A stretch of DNA of 64,000 nucleotides from Salinisphaera sp040361255 (GCF_040361255.1 NZ_APNG01000002.1:186001-250000); one strand, 5' to 3'. Positions 50,224 to 59,572 are shown, counted from the first letter of the stretch. The notes: a model not told the origin generated them from the sequence alone. A program made the numbers and translations.

Positions 50224-52020
50224 TTAGCTGTCTTTCGCGGCCTTGCTGTCGCCGGTCGCGCGCAGCCGAATACCCAGTTCACGCAATTGGGCATTGTCCG
50301 CCAGTCCCGGCGCGCCAGTGAGCAGGTCGGTCGCGGTCTGGGTCTTGGGAAACGCAATCACTTCGCGAATCGAATCCGCACCGGCCATGAGCATGACCAA
50401 ACGATCCAGGCCGAAGGCAATGCCGGCATGCGGCGGCGCGCCGAACTTGAGCGCCTCGAGCAAAAAGCCGAACTTCTCTTCGGCGTCTTCGCGCGAGATA
50501 CCCAACACATCGAAGGCGGCCTGCTGCATCGCCGGGGTATGAATACGCACCGAGCCACCGCCGATTTCGGTGCCATTGAGCACCATGTCGTAGGCCTGAG
50601 AGAGCGCATTCTTGGGATCGTTGCGCAGCGCGTCGGCATCGTTGACCGCGGGTGCGGTGAACGGATGATGCAACGCGTCCCAGCGTTTGGCTTCCGGATC
50701 GTATTCGAACATGGGCCAATCCACGACCCAAAGCGGCGCCCAATCGCCTTCGATACGGCCCAGATCGTGACCCAGGCGTACGCGCAACGCGCCCAGGGCA
50801 TCGTTGACCACGGTGGCCGTATCCGCGCCGAAGAACAGCAGATCGCCATCGGCGGCGCCGCTACGCGACATGATGCCGTCCACCGCCGCGTCGGACAGGA
50901 ACTTGAGAATCGGCGAGGCCAGGCCGTCCCGGCCCGCGGAGGTGTCGTTGACCTTCACATAAGCCAGGCCCTTGGCGCCGTAGCGACCGACGAACTCGGT
51001 ATAGCCATCGATCTGCTTGCGCGTGAGGCTCGCACCACCCGGCACGCGCATGACCGCCACGCGCCCGGTTTGGCTGTTGGCCGGGCCCGAAAACACCTTG
51101 AAGTCGGCATCGGCCACCAGATCGGCGATATCGACCAGTTCCAGATCGATACGCAGGTCCGGTTTGTCCGAGCCGAAACGGCGCATCGCTTCTTCATAGG
51201 TCATGCGCGGGAACGGATCGGGCAGCTTCACGTCGAGCACATCGGCGAACAGCGAACGGATCATGGTTTCGTTGATCGCCATGATGTCGTCGGCATCGAC
51301 GAACGAGGCCTCGATATCGATCTGGGTGAACTCGGGCTGACGGTCGGCGCGCAGATCCTCGTCGCGGAAACAGCGCGCGATCTGATAATAGCGATCCATG
51401 CCCGACACCATCAGCAGCTGCTTGAACAGCTGCGGCGACTGCGGCAGCGCAAAGAAATGGCCCGGCTGCGTCCGACTGGGCACCAGATAGTCGCGCGCGC
51501 CCTCCGGCGTGGCCCGGGTGAGAATCGGCGTTTCGATATCCAGAAAGCCGAGCTCGTCGAGCGCATTGCGCACCGCACGCGTCACCTGGGCACGCAGCTG
51601 CATATGGCGTTGCATGCGCGGCTTGCGCAGTTCCACATAGCGATAGCGCAGTCGCGCGGCGTCGCCCACGTTTTCGGTATCGTCGAGCTGCAGCGGCGGC
51701 GTTTCCGAGGCATTGAGCACGGTCAGCGCGGTGGTATAGACCTCGATCTCGCCCGAGGCCAGGTTCGTGTTCACCGTGCCTTCGGGGCGTGCGCGTACGC
51801 GCCCGGTCACCTGAATCACGTACTCGCTGCGCAGTTTTTCGGCTTCCGCGAAGGTGTCGGGTTCGTCCGGGTCGAACACGACCTGGATCAGGCCGCTGCG
51901 ATCGCGCAGGTCGACAAAGATGACGCCGCCATGGTCGCGGCGGCGATGCACCCAGCCGCAGACGGTGATTTCGCTGTCGATGTCAGCGGCGCTGACATCG
52001 CCGCTGTAGTGGGATCGCAT
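50224..52020 (-). CDS. aspS: aspartyl-tRNA synthetase, probably non-discriminating (Asp/Asn)
   Basis: AspS is a class II synthetase of 598 aa starting MRSHYSGDV at ATG 52020. The anticodon-binding OB fold occupies 1-105, and catalytic motifs include TPEGARDYLVPSR, FRDEDLRADRQPEFTQID, the bacterial GAD insertion, and GIAFGLDRLVMLM (motif 3). His30 in HRRRDHGG occupies the position that is Leu in the discriminating E. coli enzyme and His in the non-discriminating Pseudomonas enzyme. This predicts Asp-tRNA-Asn formation for GatCAB. It follows an FmdB-type gene on the same strand. Confidence 0.96.
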   Translation of the reverse strand: MRSHYSGDVSAADIDSEITVCGWVHRRRDHGGVIFVDLRDRSGLIQVVFDPDEPDTFAEAEKLRSEYVIQVTGRVRARPEGTVNTNLASGEIEVYTTALTVLNASETPPLQLDDTENVGDAARLRYRYVELRKPRMQRHMQLRAQVTRAVRNALDELGFLDIETPILTRATPEGARDYLVPSRTQPGHFFALPQSPQLFKQLLMVSGMDRYYQIARCFRDEDLRADRQPEFTQIDIEASFVDADDIMAINETMIRSLFADVLDVKLPDPFPRMTYEEAMRRFGSDKPDLRIDLELVDIADLVADADFKVFSGPANSQTGRVAVMRVPGGASLTRKQIDGYTEFVGRYGAKGLAYVKVNDTSAGRDGLASPILKFLSDAAVDGIMSRSGAADGDLLFFGADTATVVNDALGALRVRLGHDLGRIEGDWAPLWVVDWPMFEYDPEAKRWDALHHPFTAPAVNDADALRNDPKNALSQAYDMVLNGTEIGGGSVRIHTPAMQQAAFDVLGISREDAEEKFGFLLEALKFGAPPHAGIAFGLDRLVMLMAGADSIREVIAFPKTQTATDLLTGAPGLADNAQLRELGIRLRATGDSKAAKDS

Positions 52021-52167
52021 CATGGCTATCGTCTTCGAGGTCTGCAAAAGAGCGCGAGTCTAGCAAGATGCGCCGCATCGCCGGTAGCCATGCGCTGAAT
52101 CAATGCCGGCCGGGCGCGCCGGGCCGGCACTGACCTGCCGTGCGCCCAGGCCGGCGCGCGGCTTTAT

Positions 52168-52539
52168 TCAGCTATCGGCCTTGGGCGACGAGGCCGTGCT
52201 GGTCTTTTTCTCGGGCTTGCTGGCGGTGTCGGTCTTCTTGTCGGCCGCCGCCGGTTTGGCCGGCGATGTGGCGGTATCGGATTTGGTGCTTTCGCCACTG
52301 CTCGACGAGGCGCTGGATGTCGAGGTCTTGTCGTCGCCGGCAATATTGCGCTTGCCGTCGGATTTGAAATCGGTTTCGTACCAACCACCGCCTGCGAGTC
52401 GAAATCCGGCCGCGGAAATCTTGCGTTTGAGTTCTGGCGTATCGCAGGCGGGACACTGGGTTAGCGGCTCGTCGGACAAGCGCTGGAGCCGTTCCAGCTC
52501 ATGGCCGCAGTTGCGGCAGACATATTCGTAAATGGGCAT
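52168..52539 (-). CDS. FmdB-type zinc-ribbon protein
   Basis: A 123-aa protein with an N-terminal zinc ribbon of the FmdB/CxxC_CxxC_SSSS class (Cys8, Cys11, Cys29, Cys32; MPIYEYVCRNCGHELERLQR). Residues 60-123 are a Ser/Lys/Asp/Thr low-complexity tail. The family often precedes aspS in gammaproteobacteria, as here (147 bp upstream). The role is unknown. The usual DUF502 gene between them is absent. Confidence 0.88.
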   Translation of the reverse strand: MPIYEYVCRNCGHELERLQRLSDEPLTQCPACDTPELKRKISAAGFRLAGGGWYETDFKSDGKRNIAGDDKTSTSSASSSSGESTKSDTATSPAKPAAADKKTDTASKPEKKTSTASSPKADS

Positions 52540-52576
52540 GCTCTAAACCCCTGAAAGACCTGTAACGGCGCGTATT

Positions 52577-53926
52577 TTATACGACGTGACGCGTTGCGCC
52601 ACTGGCCGCGGAGCGGCCGATACCGTAGTAGGTGAATCCGGCCTGTGCCACATAAGACGGCTTGTAGATGTTGCGTCCGTCGACCAGCACCGGCGCGCGC
52701 ATACGCTGGGCGATATCGGCGAAATCCGGGGTCCGGAAAATATGCCATTCGGTCACGAGCACGAGCGCGTCGGCCTCTTCGACCGCCTGCTCGGCGTTGT
52801 CGCATAGGGTCAGATCCGCGCGTTCGCCGTAGATCCGCCGTGTTTCCTTCATGGCTTCCGGGTCGTAGGCGCGCACCTTCGCCCCGGCCGCCCAGAGCGC
52901 TTCCATGAGCGTACAGCTGGGCGCTTCGCGCATATCGTCGGTGTTGGGTTTGAAGGCGAGCCCCCACAGCGCGATGGTCTTGCCCGCCAGGTCGCCGTAA
53001 TGCGCCGAGAGCTTGTCGAACAACACCTGCTTCTGGCGATCGTTGACGCGCTCGACCGCGTTGATGATCTCGGTTTCGTAGCCTAGCTTGCCCGCGGTCT
53101 GGGCCAGTGCGCGCACGTCCTTGGGAAAGCAGGAGCCGCCAAAGCCGCAGCCGGGATAGATGAAGTGATAGCCGATACGGTGGTCGGCGCCGATGGCCTT
53201 GCGCACCTGTTCGATATCCGCGTCCACGCGATCGGCCACCTGTGACAGCTCGTTCATGAGGCTGATCTTGGTCGCCAGCACGATATTGGCGGCGTACTTG
53301 GTGAGTTCCGCCGAGCGAATATCCATGACGATGGTGCGATCATGCTGGCGATTGAACGGCGCGTAGAGCGCGCGCAGATGCTCGGCGGCGCGATCGCTGT
53401 CCACACCCACCACCACGCGGTCAGGTTTCATGAAGTCCTCGACCGCGGCGCCTTCCTTGAGAAATTCCGGGTTCGAGGCGACATCGAACGCCACGTCCAC
53501 GCCGCGTTCGTTCAGCGCTTGCGCCAGCGCATCGCGCACCTTGTCGGCCGTACCCACGGGTACTGTCGACTTGGTGATCACCAGCCGATAATCGTTCATA
53601 TGCGCGCCGATGGTCGCGGCGACCTTGAGCACATATTGCAGATCGGCACTGCCATCCTCGTCGGGCGGCGTGCCGACGGCGATGAATTGCAGCATACCGT
53701 GTGCAACCGCGGCTTCTGCATCGGTGGTAAAGCGCAATCGGCCCGAGCGCACGTTATCGTGCACGATCTGCTCCAGGCCCGGCTCGTAGATCGGGATTTC
53801 GCCGCGCGTCAGGCGCGCGATCTTGTCTTCGTCGATATCCACGCACACCACATGGTTGCCGCTCTGGGCGAGACATGCGCCGGTGACGAGGCCGACATAG
53901 CCGGTTCCGAAAATCGTGATATGCAC
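52577..53926 (-). CDS. ugd: UDP-glucose 6-dehydrogenase
   Basis: Ugd oxidises UDP-glucose (or a related UDP-sugar) twice to the uronate, using NAD. The 449-aa protein has the N-terminal Rossmann motif FGTGYVGLVTGACLA, the catalytic Cys266 in GFGGSCFPKDVRAL, and the C-terminal UDP-binding domain (LWGLAFKPNTDDMREAPS). The product UDP-glucuronate feeds capsule, exopolysaccharide or LPS. The nearby WbpE-like aminotransferase suggests a UDP-GlcNAc-derived uronate route is also possible, but WbpA-type enzymes are a distinct subgroup and this one looks like ordinary Ugd. Confidence 0.94.
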   Translation of the reverse strand: MHITIFGTGYVGLVTGACLAQSGNHVVCVDIDEDKIARLTRGEIPIYEPGLEQIVHDNVRSGRLRFTTDAEAAVAHGMLQFIAVGTPPDEDGSADLQYVLKVAATIGAHMNDYRLVITKSTVPVGTADKVRDALAQALNERGVDVAFDVASNPEFLKEGAAVEDFMKPDRVVVGVDSDRAAEHLRALYAPFNRQHDRTIVMDIRSAELTKYAANIVLATKISLMNELSQVADRVDADIEQVRKAIGADHRIGYHFIYPGCGFGGSCFPKDVRALAQTAGKLGYETEIINAVERVNDRQKQVLFDKLSAHYGDLAGKTIALWGLAFKPNTDDMREAPSCTLMEALWAAGAKVRAYDPEAMKETRRIYGERADLTLCDNAEQAVEEADALVLVTEWHIFRTPDFADIAQRMRAPVLVDGRNIYKPSYVAQAGFTYYGIGRSAASGATRHVV

Positions 53927-54028
53927 GCTGACCCCTTGATTGTGTCGATGGCTAAGATCGCGTTGAAACGCCGGCGATTATGCGCAACCGCGCCCACGGA
54001 TGCGAGTTCGGTCTGGGCATCCAGACAT

Positions 54029-54059
54029 AAAAAAGGGCCAGGCCGACTGGCCTGACCCT
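54029..54059 (-). terminator. terminator after tRNA-Val (CAC)
   Basis: On the minus strand two 11-nt arms (AGGGTCAGGCC / GGCCTGGCCCT) pair with one mismatch around a 4-nt loop and are followed by a run of T residues, 11 bp after the tRNA 3' end. Confidence 0.88.
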
Positions 54060-54069
54060 CGATCAATTC

Positions 54070-54144
54070 TGGTGGGCGGTACTAGGTTCGAACTAGTGAC
54101 CCCTGCCGTGTGAAGACAGTGCTCTACCGCTGAGCTAACCGCCC
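54070..54144 (-). tRNA. tRNA-Val (CAC)
   Basis: A 75-nt cloverleaf with encoded CCA. The acceptor GGGCGGT pairs with ACCGCCC, and the loop TTCACAC gives anticodon CAC. It supplements the TAC isoacceptor at 23598. Confidence 0.94.
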
Positions 54145-54281
54145 GGTTCGCTTTGCGAGCGCGAAATTCTAGTGCGCAAGCGACGGCGGGTCAACGCATA
54201 AATCGATCGCGCACCCGTCAGGTGGCGGCGATGCTAGAATTCGGCCGATTTGATACTTCTGACCAGCAAGCGGGAGCCCGG

Positions 54282-55364
54282 ATGCAACTTATCGATCTGC
54301 AAGCCCAGTACCAGCGCATCAAGCCGGACGTCGACGCCCGCATTCAGGCGGTTCTCGATCACGGTCGTTACGTGATGGGCCCGGAAGTCGAAGCCCTGGA
54401 AACGCGACTGGCTGAATATGTGGGCATCGACCATTGCATCGCCCTGTCCAGCGGCACCGATGCCCTGCTGGTCGCGATGATGGCACTGGAGATTGGCCCG
54501 GGCGATGAAGTGATTACCACGCCGTTCACGTTTATCGCGACCGGCGAGATGATCGGCCTGCTCGGCGCTACGCCCGTGTTCGTGGATATCGATGACGAAA
54601 CCTACAATATCGATGCCGCGCTCATCGAAGAAAAGATCACCGATCGCACCAAGGCGATCGTACCGGTGAGCCTGTTCGGCCAGACCGCGGATATGGACGC
54701 AATCAACGCCATCGGCGAACGCCACGGCGTACCGGTGATCGAAGACGCTGCCCAGAGCTTCGGTGCGACCTACAAGGGCAAGCGTTCCTGCGGTCTGTCA
54801 TCGATTGCGGCCACCTCCTTCTTCCCGGCCAAGCCGCTGGGCTGCTATGGCGACGGCGGCGCGGCCTTCACGACCGACGCGGCACTCGCCGAGCGCATGC
54901 GCGAACTGCGCAACCACGGCCAGAACGCGCCCTATCAGCACCCGCGGCTGGGCATCAACGGGCGTCTCGACACCATTCAGGCCGCCGTGCTGCTGGCCAA
55001 GATGGAAGTCTTCGACGATGAAGTCGAACGTCGTGCGCGGGTGGGCAAACGTTACGCCGAATTGCTCGAGGGGGTGGCGCACGCGCCGGTCATCGCCGAG
55101 GGCTGCACCAGCGTCTATGCCCAGTACACCATCGAAGTGGACAATCGCGACCAGGTACGCCAGGCGCTTAACGACGCCGGCATTCCGAGCGCGGTCTACT
55201 ACCCGGTGCCGCTCAATCGCCAGCCGCCGCTGTACTCGGATGTCGCGATTCCCAAGTCGGAGCGCGCGGCCGAGCGCGTGCTGAGTCTGCCCATGCACCC
55301 CTATCTGGAAGACGCCGATCAGCGCCGTGTGGTGGACGCGTTGAAAAACGTATTAAAAAAATAG
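54282..55364 (+). CDS. DegT/DnrJ/EryC1/StrS aminotransferase, WbpE-like
   Basis: This PLP-dependent sugar aminotransferase is 360 aa. ATG 54282 has GGAG five bases upstream. The PLP lysine is Lys184 (SFFPAKPLGCYGDGGA), with LSSGTDALLVAMMAL, IEDAAQSFGATYKGKRSC and SVYAQYTIEVDNR. The overall sequence closely follows Pseudomonas WbpE, which aminates UDP-3-keto-GlcNAc uronate for O-antigen. The other wbp genes are not in the window, so the exact sugar is inference. A longer reading from 54153 overlaps the upstream tRNA region and is rejected. Confidence 0.92.
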   Translation: MQLIDLQAQYQRIKPDVDARIQAVLDHGRYVMGPEVEALETRLAEYVGIDHCIALSSGTDALLVAMMALEIGPGDEVITTPFTFIATGEMIGLLGATPVFVDIDDETYNIDAALIEEKITDRTKAIVPVSLFGQTADMDAINAIGERHGVPVIEDAAQSFGATYKGKRSCGLSSIAATSFFPAKPLGCYGDGGAAFTTDAALAERMRELRNHGQNAPYQHPRLGINGRLDTIQAAVLLAKMEVFDDEVERRARVGKRYAELLEGVAHAPVIAEGCTSVYAQYTIEVDNRDQVRQALNDAGIPSAVYYPVPLNRQPPLYSDVAIPKSERAAERVLSLPMHPYLEDADQRRVVDALKNVLKK

Positions 55365-55423
55365 TGCTGTAGAGGTTGGCAAGGGGCCAAGCAATCTCTA
55401 CAATACGCCCTCGCTGCAGATCA

Positions 55424-55499
55424 GGGGCCATAGCTCAGCTGGGAGAGCGCAACACTGGCAGTGTTGAGGTCGGCGGTTCGATCCCGCCTGGCTCCACCA
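55424..55499 (+). tRNA. tRNA-Ala (GGC)
   Basis: A 76-nt cloverleaf with encoded CCA. The anticodon loop CTGGCAG gives GGC, and the acceptor GGGGCCA contains the G3-equivalent identity region. It lies 5 bp before tRNA-Glu, so they are cotranscribed. Confidence 0.97.
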
Positions 55500-55504
55500 A
55501 AACT

Positions 55505-55580
55505 GTCCCCATCGTCTAGAGGCCTAGGACACTGCCCTTTCACGGCAGCGACAGGGGTTCGAATCCCCTTGGGGACGCCA
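55505..55580 (+). tRNA. tRNA-Glu (TTC)
   Basis: A 76-nt cloverleaf with encoded CCA. The anticodon loop CTTTCAC gives TTC, and the acceptor GTCCCCA pairs with TGGGGAC. Confidence 0.97.
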
Positions 55581-55590
55581 TTACGGCAGA

Positions 55591-55624
55591 AGCCGCCCAC
55601 CGCAAGGTCGGGCGGCTTTTTTTT
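55591..55624 (+). terminator. terminator of the tRNA-Ala-Glu unit
   Basis: AGCCGCCC and GGGCGGCT form an 8-bp stem with an 11-nt loop, followed by eight T residues. Confidence 0.92.
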
Positions 55625-55940
55625 GCTTCGAACAAGGGCCACCAGGCCGAGCGCCGGGCACGGCGGTCGAACGCGATGCCACGCCGCCCTCGCGCAGACA
55701 TCATCAACGCGCGTGGCTGCACCCGCCTTGTCGTCGTTCCGGCGCGACCCTTACCCAATCCAGGCGTGCTTGGCTAACCCGCTGACTTCGAGCGCTAAAG
55801 CCGTAGCTGGCTCGACCCGTACCAGAACCCCGCGCAATCTGCGCGCTGTGCATGTTCCCCATGCGCCTATAGTCGGCTCGACACCTCAACGATCCGCGCG
55901 CTAAATTAAAGCCTGTTTTCCCAGTGAATGCGTTGCTGTA
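55625..55940. other. gene-free interval upstream of putA
   Basis: This 316-bp interval lies between the tRNA terminator and putA. Short open frames occur but none has recognisable content. Part of it (about 55700-55800) is weakly similar, in reverse orientation, to part of 59320-59410 on the other side of putA. The putA promoter must lie here; AAATTAAAG and TGTTTTCC near 55901-55921 are the only AT-rich patches. Confidence 0.6.
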
Positions 55941-58900
55941 ATGGATTATTCCCGTCCGAGCCAGATTGACGACGACGCCTACCGCGGTGTTCTCGAAACC
56001 TACCGCTGTAACGAGGCCGAGCAAGTCAATCGACTGATCGAAATCGCCCGGCTGTCGCCGCATACCAGCCGGCGCGTGGAAGCCGAGGCGGCCAAGCTGG
56101 TACAGGCGGTACGCAAGAAAAACGCGCACGGCAGCGGTATCGACGCGTTCATGCACGAATACGAGCTATCCAGCCAGGAAGGCGTGGTGCTTATGTGTCT
56201 GGCCGAAGCACTGCTGCGTATTCCGGATGCGACCACCGTGGATCGTCTGATCGATGACAAGATCGGCGGTTCGAACTGGGAGTCACATCTGGGCGAGTCC
56301 AAATCCTGGTTCGTGAATGCCTCGACGTGGGGCCTGATGCTCACCGGCCGTATTCTGCGCTACGAGGATTCACCGCAGCGCAACTTCCGCAGCGTGCTGC
56401 AACGACTGGTCAAACGCAGCGGCGAGCCGTTCATCCGTCAGGCGGTAAGCCAGGCGATGCGCATCATGGGCAAGCAGTTCGTGATGGGCCGCACCATCGA
56501 GGAAGCGATCAGCAACGCCAAATCCCTGGAACGGCGCGGCTACACCTACTCCTACGACATGCTCGGCGAAGCCGCGCGTACCGATGGCGATGCGCAGCGT
56601 TACTTCGACGACTACTGGCATGCCATCGAAGAATGCGGCAAGGCCAGCCGCGGCCTGGGCCCGGAAAAATCCCCGGGCGTGTCGGTCAAGCTCTCGGCCC
56701 TGCACGCCCGCTACGAGCTCAGCCACCGCGTGCGCGTGCACCGGGAGCTGTTGCCGCGCCTACTCAAGCTGGCCCGCCTGGCGGCCAAGCACAATATCAA
56801 CATGACCATCGACGCCGAGGAAGCCGCGCGTCTCGATCTGTCGCTGGAACTGTTCGCCTGTGTTTCCCAGGAAGACGATCTCGCCGATTGGCAGGGCCTC
56901 GGTCTGGCCGTTCAGGCTTACCAGAAACGCGCGCTCGACGTGATCGACTGGCTGGCCGACCTGGGCCGCCGCCATAACCGACGCATCATGATTCGTCTGG
57001 TCAAGGGCGCCTACTGGGATACCGAAATCAAGCGGGCTCAGGAAGCCGGTGTCGACGGCTATCCGGTATTCACCCGCAAGATGAACACCGATGTTTCCTT
57101 TCTGGCCTGTGCACAGCACATCCTCGACGCGTCCGACGTGTTCTACGGCCAGTTCGCCACCCATAACGCGCATACGCTGGCCTATATCCGCCAGGCCGTG
57201 GGCGAGCGCACCGATTTCGAGTTCCAGCGTCTGCACGGCATGGGCGAGGAACTCTATGAAGAAATCGTGGAAAAAGGCGAGCGTCGCGCGGCCTGTCGTA
57301 TCTATGCGCCGGTCGGCGCGCACGAAGACCTGCTGGCCTATCTGGTCCGACGCCTGCTTGAAAACGGCGCTAACAGCTCGTTCGTCAATCGTCTGGTCGA
57401 CGAAGACGAGCCCGTAGAAGACATCGTGGCCGATCCGGTTTTCGCCGCCGAAAAACAGGACCAGGCCCAGCATCCGCGTATCCCCCTGCCCCATAACTTG
57501 TATGGCGAACGCCGCCCGAACGCCAAGGGCGTGGATCTATCCGACATTCGCGAGCTGGATGCGCTGGCCGAGGGCATGCGCGCCGCGGACGCACAAACCT
57601 GGCGCGGCGTGCCGTTGCTCGGCGAGAACAAAACCAGTTTCGACGATCGCAGCGCAGTGGCGGTGAAGTCCCCCGCGGACAACGACATCAGCGTAGGTGA
57701 TGTCGTCTGGGCCAACGAAGACGACATCGAAACAGCACTGGCCGGCGCCGCTGCGGCCGCCGATCGCTGGAGCGCAACCCAGGGCCGCGAGCGCGCGGCC
57801 ATACTGCGCCGCTATGCCGACCTGCTCGAGAGTCATACCGCCGAGTTGATCGCGCTGTGCGCGCGCGAGGCCGGCAAGAATATCGGCGACGGCGTGGCCG
57901 AAGTCCGCGAAGCGGTGGATTTCTGTCGTTATTACGCTTGCCAGGTCGAAGACGAATTCGATGGCGAGATGCTGCTGCCCGGGCCGACTGGTGAGCGCAA
58001 CACCTATCGGCTGGTCGGCCGCGGCGTGTTCGTATGCATCTGCCCTTGGAACTTCCCGCTGGCCATCTTCACCGGGCAGGTCACTGCGGCGCTGGCGGCC
58101 GGCAATGCCGTGATCGCCAAACCCGCCGAACAGACCTGTCTGATCGGCTATCGTGCCATTCAGTTGATGCATGAAGCCGGCGTACCGCGCGACGTACTGT
58201 ATTTCCTGCCCGGCGACGGCCCCTCGGTGGGCGCCAAGCTGGTCGCCGATCAACGCGTGTCGGGCATCGCCTTTACCGGCTCGCTGGCCACGGCGAAGGC
58301 CATCAACAAGACCCTGGCCGAGCGTGACGGCCCGCTCATTCCGATGATCGCCGAGACGGGCGGCCAAAACGCGATGATCGTGGACTCCTCCGCGCTCATC
58401 GAACAGGTAGTGGCCGATGTCATCCGCTCGGGCTTTCAGAGCGCCGGGCAGCGTTGCTCCGCGCTGCGCGTGCTCTATGTCCAGAACGATATCGCCGATA
58501 CCCTGCTGACCATGCTCTCCGGCGCAATGGCCGAACTGTCGATCGGCGACCCGTGGAAGCTGTCGACCGATGTCACGCCGGTCATCGATGCCGAAGCCCG
58601 GGATGGCCTGGCCGACTATGCCGAAAAAGCCAAGCAGAAGCTCGATACCATCTATGCCTGCACGCCGCCCGAGGGCAACGGCACCTATTTCGCGCCGCGC
58701 GCCCTCGAGCTGAAAAGCATCGACGACCTCGGCGACGAGCAGTTCGGCCCGATCGTGCATGTCATCCGCTACGAAGCCGAAGACATCGACAAGGTCGTGG
58801 ATCAGATCAATAGCCTGGGTTACGGGCTGACGTTTGGCATTCACAGCCGTATCGATACCACGGTCGAACGCGTGGTACGCCGGATCAAGGTCGGTAATGC

Positions 58901-59138
58901 CTATGTCAACCGAAACATGATCGGCGCTGTCGTGGGCGTGCATCCGTTCGGCGGCGAAGGGCTATCCGGCACCGGCCCGAAAGCCGGCGGTCCACACTAC
59001 CTGCACCGCTTCGCCACCGAGCGTGCGATCAGCCGCGATACCACCGCGGCTGGCGGCAATGCCTCGCTGATGTCGCTGGAAGAAGACGAACCGGCCGATA
59101 ACCAGTTCGTGACGCCGGAGCCGCAGCGCTACGCATAA
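55941..59138 (+). CDS. putA: bifunctional proline dehydrogenase / L-glutamate gamma-semialdehyde dehydrogenase
   Basis: PutA oxidises proline to glutamate through a FAD proline dehydrogenase and an NAD aldehyde dehydrogenase with channelling. The 1065-aa protein has the helical arm and PRODH barrel at about 30-480 (VKLSALHARYE, MIRLVKGAYWDTEIKRA, RLHGMGEELYEE). The dehydrogenase half from about 560 carries CICPWNFPLAIFTGQV, Glu805 (AETGGQNAM) and Cys839 (SAGQRCSALRV). It lacks the N-terminal ribbon-helix-helix DNA-binding domain and the C-terminal extra domain of E. coli PutA (1320 aa), so it should not autorepress. It faces putP. Confidence 0.97.
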   Translation: MDYSRPSQIDDDAYRGVLETYRCNEAEQVNRLIEIARLSPHTSRRVEAEAAKLVQAVRKKNAHGSGIDAFMHEYELSSQEGVVLMCLAEALLRIPDATTVDRLIDDKIGGSNWESHLGESKSWFVNASTWGLMLTGRILRYEDSPQRNFRSVLQRLVKRSGEPFIRQAVSQAMRIMGKQFVMGRTIEEAISNAKSLERRGYTYSYDMLGEAARTDGDAQRYFDDYWHAIEECGKASRGLGPEKSPGVSVKLSALHARYELSHRVRVHRELLPRLLKLARLAAKHNINMTIDAEEAARLDLSLELFACVSQEDDLADWQGLGLAVQAYQKRALDVIDWLADLGRRHNRRIMIRLVKGAYWDTEIKRAQEAGVDGYPVFTRKMNTDVSFLACAQHILDASDVFYGQFATHNAHTLAYIRQAVGERTDFEFQRLHGMGEELYEEIVEKGERRAACRIYAPVGAHEDLLAYLVRRLLENGANSSFVNRLVDEDEPVEDIVADPVFAAEKQDQAQHPRIPLPHNLYGERRPNAKGVDLSDIRELDALAEGMRAADAQTWRGVPLLGENKTSFDDRSAVAVKSPADNDISVGDVVWANEDDIETALAGAAAAADRWSATQGRERAAILRRYADLLESHTAELIALCAREAGKNIGDGVAEVREAVDFCRYYACQVEDEFDGEMLLPGPTGERNTYRLVGRGVFVCICPWNFPLAIFTGQVTAALAAGNAVIAKPAEQTCLIGYRAIQLMHEAGVPRDVLYFLPGDGPSVGAKLVADQRVSGIAFTGSLATAKAINKTLAERDGPLIPMIAETGGQNAMIVDSSALIEQVVADVIRSGFQSAGQRCSALRVLYVQNDIADTLLTMLSGAMAELSIGDPWKLSTDVTPVIDAEARDGLADYAEKAKQKLDTIYACTPPEGNGTYFAPRALELKSIDDLGDEQFGPIVHVIRYEAEDIDKVVDQINSLGYGLTFGIHSRIDTTVERVVRRIKVGNAYVNRNMIGAVVGVHPFGGEGLSGTGPKAGGPHYLHRFATERAISRDTTAAGGNASLMSLEEDEPADNQFVTPEPQRYA

Positions 59139-59156
59139 GCGCTCGCAGCCTACGAC

Positions 59157-59206
59157 AGCCCCGTCGGTCAGCGCGCGGTTCGCGTTGGCCGGCGGGGCTT
59201 TTTTTT
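59157..59206 (+). terminator. terminator of putA
   Basis: AGCCCCGTCGG and CCGGCGGGGCT form an 11-bp stem (one G-T pair) around a GC-rich 21-nt loop, followed by eight T residues, 18 bp after the putA stop. Confidence 0.9.
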
Positions 59207-59515
59207 GCGACGAATCGCGCGTTGCCCCGTTCAGCTCGCGCGTTTTTGAATCATTGGCGCGGCAGGCTATCGCGACAATGTCGCGATTGCGTCATAAGCC
59301 AACGCGTGCAAGGCACGGCTGTACCCATGCTTGACTAAGCCTTGAGCCGTAACCCGCCAGGTCAACCAAGGCGACGACCTGGGACGGAGCCACGCTGCGC
59401 CGAGCGCATAGCCGCCCTGGCCGCCATGGCCGCCAGCGCTGACGCGAGCGCGCTCAGCCGGCTGCGGGCAGCCCGAGCCACGCGGAATTATCATTCGAGC
59501 GCTATGTGCGCAGGC
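59207..59515. other. gene-free interval between convergent putA and putP
   Basis: The interval is 309 bp with no supported gene. It contains a small inverted repeat TCGCGACAATGTCGCGA at about 59271-59287 and a segment weakly similar to the 55700-55800 region. The two ends are transcription terminators of putA and putP. Confidence 0.6.
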
Positions 59516-59545
59516 ATAAAAAAGCCGGGCCATTACTGGCCCGGC
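59516..59545 (-). terminator. terminator of putP
   Basis: On the minus strand GCCGGGCCA and TGGCCCGGC form a 9-bp stem with a 4-nt loop followed by six T residues, 27 bp after the putP stop. Confidence 0.92.
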
Positions 59546-59572
59546 GCTTCCACACCCGCATTCCGGTTGCGA

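Noticed and set aside
47829..50321. An 830-codon open frame opposite the beta-helix gene
   Set aside because: Its Gly/Ala/Val/Arg-rich composition mirrors the repeats on the real strand; there is no start context and it runs into aspS.
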